Under the pieces are notes generated by a model. The model was not told the DNA's origin and did not search any database. It saw only the letters and a list, made by a program, of their open reading frames with translations. 64,000 bases of DNA from Okeania sp. SIO2C9. Lineage in GTDB: Bacteria > Cyanobacteriota > Cyanobacteriia > Cyanobacteriales > Microcoleaceae. Below, one piece after another: positions 48,901 to 57,800 of this stretch (positions are counted from its first letter, which is position 1; each line of letters begins with the position of its first letter). The position numbers and the translations under genes were made by a program. The stretch lies in NCBI RefSeq assembly GCF_010672455.1, contig NZ_JAAHGO010000004.1:124001-188000 (forward strand), read 5' to 3'.

Positions 48901-49613
48901 CAATTTAGCCCCAAAATATCAATGGGGAAGGGTTCCAGAATTGCCAGTACCCCAGATATATCCGTCCCCACCAACATGGTTCCCTGGATTTCCATAGTCA
49001 CGGACACCATTAAGGGGAGTCGCGAACCTTTTTTCGCAAACACCGCCTCAAACGCACTCAATGCTGCCTTAATTTGCAGAACATCTTGACAGGTTTCCAC
49101 GATGAATAGATCGGCTCCCCCGTCATAGAGACCTTCTGCTTGCACCATGAAGCTCGCTCTCAATTCATCATAGGTAATATGGCCGAGGGTGGGTAGCTTG
49201 GTTCCTGGACCGATGGAACCTGCGACAAATCTTGGTTTTTCGGGAGTGGTAAACTCATCCGCACAACGGCGAGCCAACTCTGCCGCCTTTCTACTTAGCT
49301 CGTAGGCGCGATCGGCTAGATCGTACTCTGCGAGGACTAAGGGGCTAGAGCCAAAGCTATCGGTCTCGACAACATCTGCCCCCGCTGCAAGAAAATCACG
49401 ATGGACTTTGGCCACTGCTTCTGGCTTGGTGATGACTAAATATTCATTACAACCTTCATATTCCGCTCCACCAAAGTCCTCGGCGGTCAAGTTTTGGGAT
49501 TGGATGTTAGTTCCCATTGCGCCATCAAAGATCACCACTGGACGATCTGGACTCTGGAGCCGTTGGAGAAATGAAGTCTTTAACTGAGGTTTCGGATTTT
49601 CAATACTTAGCAT
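45939..49613 (-). CDS. metH: cobalamin-dependent methionine synthase MetH
   Basis: A 1224-residue, four-module MetH: homocysteine domain (IFDGAMGTN ~30; zinc cysteines in VGGCCGTRP ~310), folate domain ([15 protein letters not shown] ~370), B12 cap and Rossmann domain (base-off motif [11 protein letters not shown] ~765, GLLVKS), and the AdoMet activation domain ending [10 protein letters not shown] and [16 protein letters not shown]. It transfers methyl from methyl-THF to homocysteine through cobalamin. An acidic linker with two [20 protein letters not shown] copies joins the B12 and activation domains, an unusual insertion of ~50 residues. Complete. A Fur/Zur-like box lies 90 bp upstream. 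Confidence 0.97.
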   Translation of the reverse strand: MLSIENPKPQLKTSFLQRLQSPDRPVVIFDGAMGTNIQSQNLTAEDFGGAEYEGCNEYLVITKPEAVAKVHRDFLAAGADVVETDSFGSSPLVLAEYDLADRAYELSRKAAELARRCADEFTTPEKPRFVAGSIGPGTKLPTLGHITYDELRASFMVQAEGLYDGGADLFIVETCQDVLQIKAALSAFEAVFAKKGSRLPLMVSVTMEIQGTMLVGTDISGVLAILEPFPIDILGLNCATGPNLMTSHIKYLSENSPFPISCIPNAGLPENVGGQAVYKMTPEEYTTAMTGFIAEHGVQIVGGCCGTRPAHIQALAEAVEYTPLKERSVRKNAVGELREPISYTPAAASIYSAQTYEQDNSFLIVGERLNASGSKKVRKLLNEDDWDGLLAIAKSQVKEGAHMLDVNVDYVGRDGERDMRELVSRLVTNTTLPLMLDSTEWTKMEAGLKVAGGKCLLNSTNYEDGEERFFKVLELAKQYGAGVVIGCIDEEGMARTAKKKFEIAQRAYQDALKFGIPPHEIFYDTLALPISTGIEEDRENAKATIESIQLIRENLPGVHFMLGVSNISFGLSPATRITLNSVFLNEAMKAGMDGSIVSAAKILPLSKIDEEHQQICRDLIYDNRKFEGDICTYDPLTKLTEIFAGVSAKDARSSASLADLPIDERLKQHIIDGERIGLDDALKAGLDAGHKALEIINTFLLDGMKVVGELFGSGQMQLPFVLQSAETMKSAVAFLEPYMEKIEGEDEDRGKGKFLIATVKGDVHDIGKNLVDIILTNNGYKVVNMGIKQAIEAIVEAYEQHQPDCIAMSGLLVKSTAFMKENLAAFNAKGITVPVILGGAALTPKFVYGDCQDTYQGQVIYGKDAFADLTFMDRLMPAKEQECWVDTEGFTGEFAQFNQKGRKAIEDSDRELNGDGQKSDGEVNGDGKKSDEPTVIDTKRSEDVAIDIERPTPPFWGTKIIRSGDLDLEELFWYMDLQALFAGQWQFRKPKGQSREEYDWFLASKVHPILEEWKEKIRTEKWLEPTLVYGYFPCAAIGNSVHVYDPSVIEQGLTPKTATPFVTWTFPRQKSGRRLCIADFIRPVEQNQFDVLPMQAVTMGEIATEKAQELYKDNKYTDYLYFHGMAVQMAEALAEWSHTRIRRELGYGDLEPDNIRDVLAQRYQGSRYSFGYPACPTVMDQVPQLQLLGCDRIGISIDESEQLYPEQTTTAFATYHPVARYFSA

Positions 49614-49643
49614 AGATTAATGGTTATAGTTGGACTTCTCCTG

Positions 49644-49682
49644 CAACCTTTTAACCCCAAAGCTATTCAGCTTGGAAGGTTG
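49644..49682 (-). promoter_or_regulatory. stem-loop in the metH leader
   Basis: On the metH strand CAACCTT pairs with AAGGTTG across an inner AAGCT/AGCTT stem, 30 to 70 bases before the start codon. It may affect translation or stability; no known riboswitch class is matched. Confidence 0.45.
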
Positions 49683-49702
49683 AGGAGGATAATTTTATAT
49701 TA

Positions 49703-49717
49703 GAATGATAATCATTC
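49703..49717. promoter_or_regulatory. Fur/Zur-like 7-1-7 box upstream of metH
   Basis: GAATGATAATCATTC is a perfect 7-1-7 palindrome. The overlapping TGATAATCATTCTCA agrees with the Fur/Zur consensus TGATAATNATTATCA at all but one defined position. It lies 90 bp before metH, a place suited to repression. MetH binds zinc, so Zur control is a reasonable guess; Fur is the alternative. Confidence 0.6.
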
Positions 49718-49767
49718 TCATAATTAAGATAACATAAAAATACTTTTTATTTATTTACAATTGTCGT

Positions 49768-49820
49768 CATGTTGGTTTAGGGCCATCACCATCAACGGCT
49801 TTTGGGCCAAATGTTTTTTT
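49768..49820 (-). pseudogene. orphan hisI 3' end
   Basis: GTTGGTTTAGGGCCATCACC and CAACGGCTTTTGGGCCAAAT match the last ~50 bases of hisI (32035-32085) with few changes. The rest of the gene is absent. It lies in the same orientation as hisI, 17.7 kb away. Confidence 0.75.
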
Positions 49821-50215
49821 TTGCCTTTAGATAATTAATAATCCTCCCCAAGCAAGTAATAGAGAAAAAAAGATCGCAGCGATCGCCTGTCTACTTAACA
49901 GCAATAAGGTGCAAGCTATAAGAAATTTGTTAGAGGGATAGCATTCTTGAAAACAATCTACTTTGCAGCACAACGCGCTTGATACAGGCGATGCAACTTC
50001 AGGTGGTAGGCGAAACAGTACCCTTGCTGGATTAATCAACCGACTCAGGCCATTCAAAACGTCCAGCCAGTCCAGATTTGAAGGACTATGTCAATAATGA
50101 AGATTTGATGAAGAAAGCCGCATAATATCCGCTGACAGGGCTAATATGCGGAGAGCGATCGTGATCAAACCCTAATTTGGGACATTATCAAAATCTGAGT
50201 CTGCATAATATGCCA
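49821..50215. other. intergenic debris
   Basis: No convincing gene. A leftward 76-codon frame (49827-50057) ends in a hydrophobic run (IAAIFFSLLLAWGGLLI) and may be a fragment of a membrane protein gene. AAACCCTAATTTGGGACATT at ~50166 recurs at ~52403. Confidence 0.4.
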
Positions 50216-50395
50216 AAGCTGACAGAGATTTTAATGCTGCTGTCAACTTGAAAAACTATGTGTATCAGTAGCTTGAGTTCCAAGCGAATTTAAGCCTGTG
50301 GAGAAGATAAGTTACAGACAATAGTCAGTGGTCTTCTGTGTTTGCGCAGCATTCCGTAGGAAAACAGGAAGCTAACTCTAAAGCTTATGCAATCG
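50216..50395 (+). pseudogene. TnpB C-terminal remnant
   Basis: GACAGAGATTTTAATGCTGC translates as DRDFNAAVNLKNY, the RuvC-III motif of TnpB. After in-frame stops it continues ANLSLWRR and SSVFAQHSVGKQEANSK, the usual TnpB tail. Several stop codons; dead. Confidence 0.7.
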
Positions 50396-50448
50396 TGTAT
50401 GGGTAAGTTTGGGTAAGTTTAGTAGAACGGTTATCAAGACTTTATTCA

Positions 50449-50559
50449 GCCTAACATCATTCATAGGGGTGTTATCGCGGTCGAGATCAGCCTAATATAC
50501 CTAATTACGGTGGTTAGACTGATTTGGACAGGATAAGGCATACTAAACAATAGTTAGGC
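50449..50559 (+). other. attC-like recombination site, copy 1
   Basis: A 111-bp segment starts with GCCTAAC and ends with GTTAGGC, exact complements that fit integron R'' (RYYYAAC) and R' (GTTRRRY) boxes. An inner stem (ATCAGCCTAA/TTAGACTGAT) and a TTATC/GATAA pair at equal distance from both ends add symmetry. The acetyltransferase gene starts 39 bp further on, as in gene cassettes. Confidence 0.45.
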
Positions 50560-50598
50560 CGCGAGCCTGCCACAATCTCTTGTTCAACCTCCTGTGCC

Positions 50599-51087
50599 AT
50601 GGCAGCAACCAATTACGATAGAATCATTTTCACTCGGCTGACTAAAATTCCCCCGGTCGCAATCATCAACTTAATGAACGACCCTGCAGTCCGGCGGCAC
50701 CTGCCACTGGCTCAGGGTGAGTTTGGAGATGTCGAGTGTGCTCGCTTTGTCGCTAATAAGGAACGAATGTGGGAGGAGAAAGGCTTTGGCCCTTGGGCTT
50801 TTGTGCTGGATGATGAGTTTATCGGCTGGGGAGGCCTTCAACTGGAGGGCGACGATGTAGACGTGGGACTCGTCCTCAGTCAAAAGTACTGGGGAGCTGG
50901 CCCTACTCTCTACCGGAGGATTTTGACACACGCATTCGAAGAACTCTGCGTTGACTCCGTTACTGCCTTGCTACCTCCAAGTAGGACAAGGGTCTCAGCG
51001 CTGCGGCGGCTTGGCTTTTGCGAAGATGGCGAAGTTGTGCTCCAAGACCAGCATTTCATCCGGTACAGGCTCATCCGAAGCCACTGA
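50599..51087 (+). CDS. GNAT-family N-acetyltransferase (gene-cassette-like)
   Basis: A 162-residue acetyltransferase resembling RimJ/RimL-type GNATs: ARFVANKERMWEEKGFGPWA, FIGWGGLQLEGDDVDVGLVL (beta4-beta5), KYWGAGPTLYRRIL in place of the usual Q/RxxGxG/A acetyl-CoA loop, and SRTRVSALRRLGFCEDG at the end. Such enzymes move acetyl from acetyl-CoA to amines. The gene is clearly GC-rich against its surroundings and is bracketed by an attC-like site and a GCCTAACAAGCGCTTGC sequence just after the stop. The substrate is unknown. Start ATG 50599; no good Shine-Dalgarno. Confidence 0.82.
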   Translation: MAATNYDRIIFTRLTKIPPVAIINLMNDPAVRRHLPLAQGEFGDVECARFVANKERMWEEKGFGPWAFVLDDEFIGWGGLQLEGDDVDVGLVLSQKYWGAGPTLYRRILTHAFEELCVDSVTALLPPSRTRVSALRRLGFCEDGEVVLQDQHFIRYRLIRSH

Positions 51088-51121
51088 CGGATCTGAATGG
51101 AGTCATATTGCTGTCATCGCT

Positions 51122-51150
51122 GCCTAACAAGCGCTTGCACACGGAACGGT
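51122..51150 (+). other. partial attC-like sequence after the GNAT gene
   Basis: GCCTAACAAGCGCTTGCACA followed by CGGAACGG, 34 bp past the stop. It looks like the R''-L'' half of a canonical attC site; I find no matching R' half within 150 bp, so it is truncated or interrupted. Confidence 0.45.
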
Positions 51151-51446
51151 GATATACGCTATTACTGGTCATAATTTGCTATTCGCTAGAGACTTTTACT
51201 TATGGTATGAGAGAGTTTGGCATTTATGATAACAATAGGTATTTGCTAAAATTCGGCCAAGCTATGGCTAAATAAAACATTGAGTGATATTTGACAGCCT
51301 AGCTTGCGATCAGCTTGGTCGGCTAGTCAACGTCGCTGTAGCCAAAACGGTCATCGTACGACGGTTAAGCCAACAGCCTCGAAGAGCAAAACTAGCGACA
51401 TAGTGAAAGTCTTTGGCCGAACAACTGACCATATCTGGGAGCGACA
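51151..51446. other. intergenic, nothing firm
   Basis: A possible R'-type GTTAAGC stands at 51364, 80 bp before the next gene. Otherwise no feature recognised. Confidence 0.35.
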
Positions 51447-51842
51447 ATGATGGATCTATTTAGAGAAGCGGGACAGCAGATGTCGATGCTTCCACGTCCT
51501 GTTCAAAATTGGATGCTGTGGCTCAATATAGTCTTCTTTTCGGGACTGCTATTTGTTTTCCGACGTGCAGAACCACGCTGGGCAGTTGCAGCCCATGTCG
51601 CCTGTTTCCCGGTTGGGTTCACGATTTATTACTTTACACATGACCTCGATTTGATGGGGTTTCCCCACATTTTGTTTTGGACGCCACTGTTATTCTATCT
51701 TCCTAAGGCGGCACTCAAAGATTCCGATTTTCGCCTCATGAGCCCTTACGGAATCTGGATGTCGCTGCTCTGTCTAACTATTGCGATATCAGTCGTGTTT
51801 GACATCCGGGCCGCCATCACATTCTTCACTCGTAGTGGGTAG
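51447..51842 (+). CDS. hypothetical membrane protein, 131 aa
   Basis: Three to four hydrophobic helices (NWMLWLNIVFFSGLLFVF, AAHVACFPVGFTIYYF, ILFWTPLLFYLPKAA, LLCLTIAISVVFDI). Not recognised. The C-terminal half (HILFWTPLLFY, SPYGIWMSL, VFDIRAA) matches the next protein (HVVFWPPALYM, TPYSIWSGG, IFDIPYS), so the two are paralogues. Composition is GC-richer than the host, suggesting acquisition. Confidence 0.65.
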   Translation: MMDLFREAGQQMSMLPRPVQNWMLWLNIVFFSGLLFVFRRAEPRWAVAAHVACFPVGFTIYYFTHDLDLMGFPHILFWTPLLFYLPKAALKDSDFRLMSPYGIWMSLLCLTIAISVVFDIRAAITFFTRSG

Positions 51843-51960
51843 GAAGAAGTACGGATTGGGATTCTCTGGTTACTTGATCTGGAGACTCAAGGGCTACATC
51901 GACTGCAGTTTCATGGAGCAATTGCGATACAGTGGAGCGACAAAGTAGAACGGACTTTTG

Positions 51961-52386
51961 ATGACTGACTATCAAAAAGGGCACTATGCTCTACAAATTT
52001 TTGAAATAGGGGAATCGCCTCGAAATCTGAAGATCTGGATTTTTGCATCCATCGCTTGGATATTGTTCGGATTGTTTTTTGCTTGGCACCATCCAATTGC
52101 CCGATGGGTGGTTGGGTGTTGGGCGGCCGGCGTTGTGTCGCTGGTTGCTGCGAACTCCATCTTCAAGTCTTTGCTGTTCAGGCTTTCTGGATTCTTGGCC
52201 CTCACACATGTTGTTTTCTGGCCTCCCGCCCTATACATGCTGCTCACTGAACGTCCATTTCTTGCCTCGGATGTGACGCCTTACTCCATCTGGTCAGGCG
52301 GTGTAACCGCCATCATTTTGTTTTCGTACATCTTTGATATTCCATATTCGTTCGTGTATCTGAGGCACGTATTTTCTCGGAAATAG
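51961..52386 (+). CDS. hypothetical membrane protein, 141 aa, paralogue of the preceding
   Basis: Four hydrophobic segments (IWIFASIAWILFGLFFAWHH, WVVGCWAAGVVSLVAANSIF, FLALTHVVFWPPALYMLL, GVTAIILFSYIFDIPYSFVY). It shares the HxxFWxPxLxY, PYxIW and FDI motifs with its neighbour 118 bp upstream. I use ATG 51961 rather than the TTG one codon earlier. Function unknown. Confidence 0.65.
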   Translation: MTDYQKGHYALQIFEIGESPRNLKIWIFASIAWILFGLFFAWHHPIARWVVGCWAAGVVSLVAANSIFKSLLFRLSGFLALTHVVFWPPALYMLLTERPFLASDVTPYSIWSGGVTAIILFSYIFDIPYSFVYLRHVFSRK

Positions 52387-52444
52387 CCCAGTAAATGGAT
52401 TTACAACCCTAATTTTGGACATTATCAAGGTCTGAGTCTGTATA

Positions 52445-52808
52445 GAACCCATTTGGTATCTTCATAAATATCAAGTTTTTTTAGCTAGGAGTCAGGAGTC
52501 AGGAGACAGGAGACAGGAGACAGGAGGTAAGAGGGAAGAGACAGGAGTTCAAGAATTTAGAATTTAGAATGCGCGAATTTAGAATTACCTCTCTTTGAAA
52601 AGAAGAGGATTGATTCAAAGGATAATTTTTATTTATTATCCCCTTAAAAGGGGAGGCGCATACCCACAATTTTTCGGTAAGAGGGAAGAGGAAAGATGTG
52701 GGTTCGTGATCATACAAAAAATTCAACACTCCTTACAGATGATTTTCGGTCAAAATTGATGCGCCAAAAGACTTGACTACCATAATTATATAGACCTCAA
52801 ATGGGTTC
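52445..52808. mobile_element. 364-bp inverted-repeat element with TATA duplication
   Basis: Ends GAACCCATTTG and CAAATGGGTTC, each flanked outside by TATA (52441-52444 and 52809-52812). The interior holds heptamers (AGTCAGG, AGACAGG) and an inverted CCGAAAAATTGTGGG repeat. The related sequence at 50166-50225 reads straight through the point of insertion (GTCTGCATAATATGCCAAA). Confidence 0.8.
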
Positions 52809-52889
52809 TATAGTATGCCAAATTGGAAAAATCGACTGACAATGATCTGCATAACACTCTATTTTGGGGTGTTATCAAGACTTTATTCA

Positions 52890-53000
52890 GCCTAACGTCA
52901 TTCACAGGGGTGTTATCGCTATCAAGATTAGTCTAATATCCCTAATTGAGGTAGTTAGACTGACTTAGATAGTAGAAAGCATAATAAACAGTAGTTAAAA
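52890..53000 (+). other. attC-like recombination site, copy 2
   Basis: Same 111-bp length and layout as 50449-50559: GCCTAAC at the start, an inner AGTCTAA/TTAGACT stem, and GTTAAAA at the end (a weak R' box, last base wrong). About 70% identical to copy 1. The next gene starts 8 bp later. Confidence 0.4.
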
Positions 53001-53007
53001 GAAAGGA

Positions 53008-53772
53008 ATGAAAAAAATAGTAATAGCGGGAAAAATAATTTTGCTGCTAGCGATCAATTACTTGGCGGCATTTATTCTTGCATTGGGTTTCATGATGGGA
53101 CTTTCGCACAGAGATATTTTTTTAGGGGTGGCAATAGGTTCTATATCTCTTCCTGCCCTTCTTCTACAACCATGGTCTTTTTTTATTCTTCCTGCGCGCT
53201 CTGGTGTATTATGGGGGCCTCTTGTGACGACGGGAATCACGATTCTGCTCTACAACTTGGTTGGCAGATCGAAATTCCGGACACCAATCGACTTACTCTG
53301 CTCAACTACCCGTAGCCGAATTGGTAAGATCTGCTGGATATCTTTTGTGGTGGTGGCTTTGTCTCTTGGAGTTTCTAGGTTAGTGGATTTTCCACCCATA
53401 AGGAGCGGGATTCCAGAATCATATTTGGTGGAGAACGCAGTTGAAAAAATCTCACCGATTGAAGATTCCAAATACTACTATAAAGCATCTTTTATAGACT
53501 CGGAATGGCTCTGGAAAGCAAAATTGGATGAAGAACAATTTTTTTCATTGATGTCAGACTTAGGTCTAGAGCCAAAAACCGGATTAACTGAGGAAAGTAA
53601 TTTTTTTCTACAAGCCCCGTATTGGTGGGAACCCAAGAGTGATGAAGGATCTATGGTCTATTCGACTCCTGAGTTTCCTGATAAAAATCGCGGCAATGAT
53701 GGTTTCCATGCATTGGCATCATGGAGTCCAAATGACGAAGTCATGTTTATGTGGATAAAAAATAATTTTTAA
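53008..53772 (+). CDS. hypothetical membrane protein, 254 aa
   Basis: Four transmembrane segments in the first 130 residues (IILLLAINYLAAFILALGF, FLGVAIGSISLPALLL, VLWGPLVTTGITILLYNL, IGKICWISFVVVALSLGV). A soluble C-terminal domain follows (FIDSEWLWKAKLDEEQFFSL, FFLQAPYWWEP, NDEVMFMWIKNNF). I do not recognise it. AAAGGA precedes the ATG. It is enclosed by two attC-like sites, with the stop one base before the second, the usual layout of a gene cassette. Confidence 0.7.
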   Translation: MKKIVIAGKIILLLAINYLAAFILALGFMMGLSHRDIFLGVAIGSISLPALLLQPWSFFILPARSGVLWGPLVTTGITILLYNLVGRSKFRTPIDLLCSTTRSRIGKICWISFVVVALSLGVSRLVDFPPIRSGIPESYLVENAVEKISPIEDSKYYYKASFIDSEWLWKAKLDEEQFFSLMSDLGLEPKTGLTEESNFFLQAPYWWEPKSDEGSMVYSTPEFPDKNRGNDGFHALASWSPNDEVMFMWIKNNF

Positions 53773-53773
53773 C

Positions 53774-53826
53774 TTCCAACAAATCGCTGGTCGTGACGGT
53801 GACAGGCAGCTCGACGTTGAGCCGAC
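53774..53826 (+). other. short attC-like site after the 254-aa gene
   Basis: TTCCAACAAATCGCTG pairs imperfectly with CAGCTCGACGTTGAGC (CAAC/GTTG outer, TCG/CGA and CTG/CAG inner, with unpaired bases on one side). It ends in GTTGAGC, a legal GTTRRRY. The 17-base centre would be the variable loop. Confidence 0.45.
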
Positions 53827-54059
53827 AAATCTCACTTAGCAAATACAGCATAGATTTACAAGCCCTTAAGATCCACAAAAAACAAAAAAACCAAGGGAGA
53901 TGAACCTTGGGCCTATGGGTCATTTCAGTTATCAGTTATCAGTTATCAGTTATCAGTACCTCTGCCTGAAGTCAGAGGCTTGAAATATTGAAACTGATTT
54001 TTTTTCATCCCCTTGAAAGGGGAGGCTTGAGACCCTCTTTTTTGGTCATTTGGAGTAAG
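53827..54059. other. intergenic with CAGTTAT heptamers
   Basis: (CAGTTAT)n at 53927-53957 and a CCCCTTGAAAGGGGAGGC hairpin with TTGAGACCC near 54010. Confidence 0.6.
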
Positions 54060-54790
54060 CGATCGCCTCCTTCAACCCACCATTCTCGGGTAAGTGAAAA
54101 CACTGAGGTGAAAGGACAGGTTTCAAGTGTTCCGTCAAAACTATAGTCATCGCCTTTAACACTAAAGCATCCAAAGACGACCACCATTCTATTGATTTCT
54201 CCTCTCCTCGAATCAAGCGCAACTGCTTCATAAAACTGATACAAAGCGTCACATAAAGTGACAAATTGATAGCGTAGCTCCTCCGCTAGGAGGCTGTTTA
54301 CTTCCTGCTGTACGGACGTTGCATGCAACGTCCCTAAGACCGTCGGCGGTTACTCATCCACAGGCATTCACGGGTCTTGCCCAACCGCATCCCTACACTC
54401 TATACTTACATTTAAGTCTTTGTCAATTAACATAACTAAAAAAGTCCTCAAACCCTTACTAAGCCGTTCCTAGTAGGAAGCGGGATTTCTTCTGAGGTCT
54501 ATGTCTATGATAGATAGACTGCCAGAGATGCGAATAGCAGCGATTAGTGCAGAAGATACAAATTTCACCCTCGTTACTACTTGGCTGTGATAACTAGCGT
54601 ATTATATCGCTAAATTGCGCAAATTGTTAAGTAAGTCGAAACTCCCGAAATTGAAAATTGCCCGAAAGAATTTGCGCCTGTAGGAGGGGCTTTTTCTCGT
54701 GCCACCATCGTCTGACCTGCTAGACATCGGCATTCGGATGATAATGTTGGCGTTTTTTACACAACCATTGATAAGCAGTATCGATATTTT
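54060..54790 (-). pseudogene. second, decayed reverse transcriptase copy
   Basis: Two pieces of the RT seen at 43.5-45 kb. Right piece, 54640-54790: AYQWLCKKRQHYHPNADVWQ and LLQAQILSGNFQFRE. Left piece, 54060-54241: LRLIRGEEKSIEWWSSLDA, LTEHLKPVLSPQCFHLPENG and GGLKEAIAYSK. About 400 bp of repeats (including the GTACGGACGTTGCA palindrome at 54310) separate them. The catalytic domain is gone. At 54119-54126 it preserves the empty site of the MITE at 44505. Confidence 0.85.
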
Positions 54791-54867
54791 CAATCCTCTC
54801 GGTTTTAACCAGAGGTAATTATCCATTATCCATTATCCATTAATGAAAACCTTCATATTCCGCTCCA

Positions 54868-57800
54868 CTACCAAGGACTACCGACCATTGTAAACCCTGC
54901 CCAGTAATAAGGATGGGAAAAATTTTTCTGATTCATCTGGGCTAACTCTGGAGGTAAAGGCATTTCTCCACGGCTTCCTGAAACTTTTAATATACCATTT
55001 TCGATAACAACTTTACCCTTCAACATTGCTATTTGTGCTTCTCGTAATGCTTCTGCTTTAATACTAACATTACCTAAATTAGAGTAAAATTCTGTCATTA
55101 ATCCTAATGTTGCTTCATCATTAACTAACCATAAACTTGCTAATGCTGATTTTACTCCGGTTGCTATTGCTAACCCGGCAAAACCTAGTTCTGAATTTTT
55201 ATCTCCTACTGCTGTACGACAAGCGGATAATACTAATAGTTCAACTTCGGGATTATTCCATTCTAAATGGCGAATTTGATGTAAGTGTAATTGCTCATCC
55301 CATAGCTGAATATAAGATTTATTGGCATTCCCTGCTCTAAATTCTGCATGGGTAGCTAGGTGAATAATTGGATAGGGATAATTTTGGCGTTGGTTAATTA
55401 GGTTTTTTCGAGTGAATTCTTCGTTGAGAAAAATATTACCTTGCAGCGAATTTTTTGTAATTGCTTTTAATTCTACTGGTACTGCTGGTAAGGGTGGTTT
55501 GTTAGAAAATTTACTGGCTCCCATGGCTAAAAGTTTTGTGTTTTTGAGGGAGTTGTAGTTACTATTCATTAAGCTGACGCTGGGTATTAGACTGATGTTA
55601 TATTTTTCGATTAAAAATTGTTTTCCGTCATGTAAAGCTGCTAGGGGTAAGAGGCGAAAACCTGCGTCCATACTAAATAGTAATGTATCAATATTTGCTG
55701 CTTCTAATTCTGTTGAGATTGGAGATATTAACCAGTTGTAGAGTTTTTTTGCTGTTGGTAAATAGTCATGATTGTTACGTTTTTTAGAGTCGGTAATATC
55801 TAGATAAAATTGTATGGCAACTTCCCATAATTTTTCTCTATTGACTTGATAAATAGTTTTGAGAATAGATTGACCGTCGGGGGTGAATAATATTAGTTGT
55901 AGTTGGTCTTGATGAACTTTGACGTAGATAACTGCTGATTTTTTTCCGGTCTGATGGTGCATATCTAATAAGATTTCTCGGATGTTTTTTGTGGATAGTA
56001 ATTTTTGGTCGAGATTTTCTCCTAGATAATTTGAATATTCTTCGATTCGGTTTTTTTCTAGGGCTAATATCATTTGGGAGGTTGATATATCTACTGTTAA
56101 TGGATTGGTTGGGGTTAGATTTAATTTTGGTAATTGTTGATTGATTTGGCTTGAATTTGGTTGAGGGTTATTGGGGTTATTGGTAGAGTCGATTAAGTTG
56201 TTGAGATTTGTGCTGATAAGATTTTCACTGTTATTTTGTGGGGATTGAATGGTATTTTGAGTTGTGGTCGTTCTCGAAAGGTTAGTAGTATTTATGGTTT
56301 GTGTTGCAGATATATTTGTTGGATTTTCTCTAGGATTATTATTGATGGATGAAGTGGGAATTATGGGATGGGATTGATTATTTATTGTTGATGGGTTGGT
56401 ATTAGTTGAAGTTGAGGTTTGATTATTATTAACTATGGGAGAGGGAGAGTAGTTGATAATTGGTGATGGATTGGAATTTGGTGTTGTTGATGGTGGAGTT
56501 AGGTTATTGGTTGGTGTTGGGGGTGAATTTTCAGATATTTGTGTAGTTGGATTAATTATTGTTGGTGTTGGGGGTGAATTTTCAGATATTTGTGTAGTTG
56601 GATTAATTATTGTTGGTGTTGGGGGTGAATTTTCAGATATTTGTGTAGTTGGATTAATTATTGTTGGTGTTGGAGTATTGTTAATAGTTGAAGGTGGGGA
56701 TATGGGAATTCTAGAAATCGGATTATTTTCTACTGCTGAACTAATATTATTGTTTGGTTGATTAAGATTAATTTTGCCTGTATCTGTAAAGATTTCACCT
56801 GTGTTAATTTGACCAATTTCAGTAGTCAGATTAATATTGCCACTTTCTTGAGGAGCGGTGGAAGTAATATTACCTGTATTTATATTATTTCTAGCACTAA
56901 TATCAATGTTGCCAGCAGTACCTATTTCTGCTCGAGTGGTAATATTATTTGTATTAACGGAACCTGCCTGACTATTCACAGAAATATTTCCACTATTCTC
57001 TCCAGCAATAGAACTAATATTTTCTGTATTTATATCGTCTCTTGCTCCAATATTTATATCCCCAGAATCTCCAGTTTCGGCAATAGTTTCAATATTATTA
57101 GTATTCACAGAACCTGCCTGACTATTAACAGAAATATTTCCACTATTGTCTCCACCAAGAGAACTAATATTACCCGTATTTATATCGTCTCTTGCTCCAA
57201 TATTTATATCCCCAGAATCTCCAGTTTCAGCAATGGTTTCAATATTATTTGTATTAACAGAACCTGCCTGACTATTAACAGAAATATCTCCACTATTCTC
57301 CCCAGCAATAGAATTAATATTTTCAGTATTAATACCATATATTGCAGCAATATCTATATCGCCAGAATTTCCAGTTTCAGCTTCAGTTACTACATCATTA
57401 GTATTAACAGAACCTTCCTGACTCTCAACAGAAATATCTCCACTATTATTATTGCCATAGGTACTAATATTTTCATTATTAATATCCCCTTCCGCATTAA
57501 CATCAATATTACCCGAGTCTCCTGAGTCACCAAGGGATTCAATATTTCCCGTATTTACCTCGCCATTATCGCTACTAACCTCTATGTCCCCACTATTTTC
57601 TCCACCACTAGAATTAATTTCCTCAGTATTAATATCTTCTCCTGATGCGACAGTAATATCGCCCGAGTTACCAGAGTTGGAGAGAGACTCAATATTTTGA
57701 GTAGTAATAGAACCATCAGCAGCAATAACCTCCACTTCTCCTGATGAGCGATCGCCTATTGATTGAATATTGGCCGTATTAATATCGCCTTGAAAATTAT

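Noticed and set aside
32032-49820. Genomic island inserted at the hisI 3' end with direct repeat ends
   Set aside because: The intact hisI lies inside, not outside, the interval between the two tail copies, and no integrase is present, so classical site-specific island insertion does not fit.
49827-50057. 76-codon open frame (-) with a hydrophobic tail
   Set aside because: No recognisable start region or homology; at most a gene fragment.
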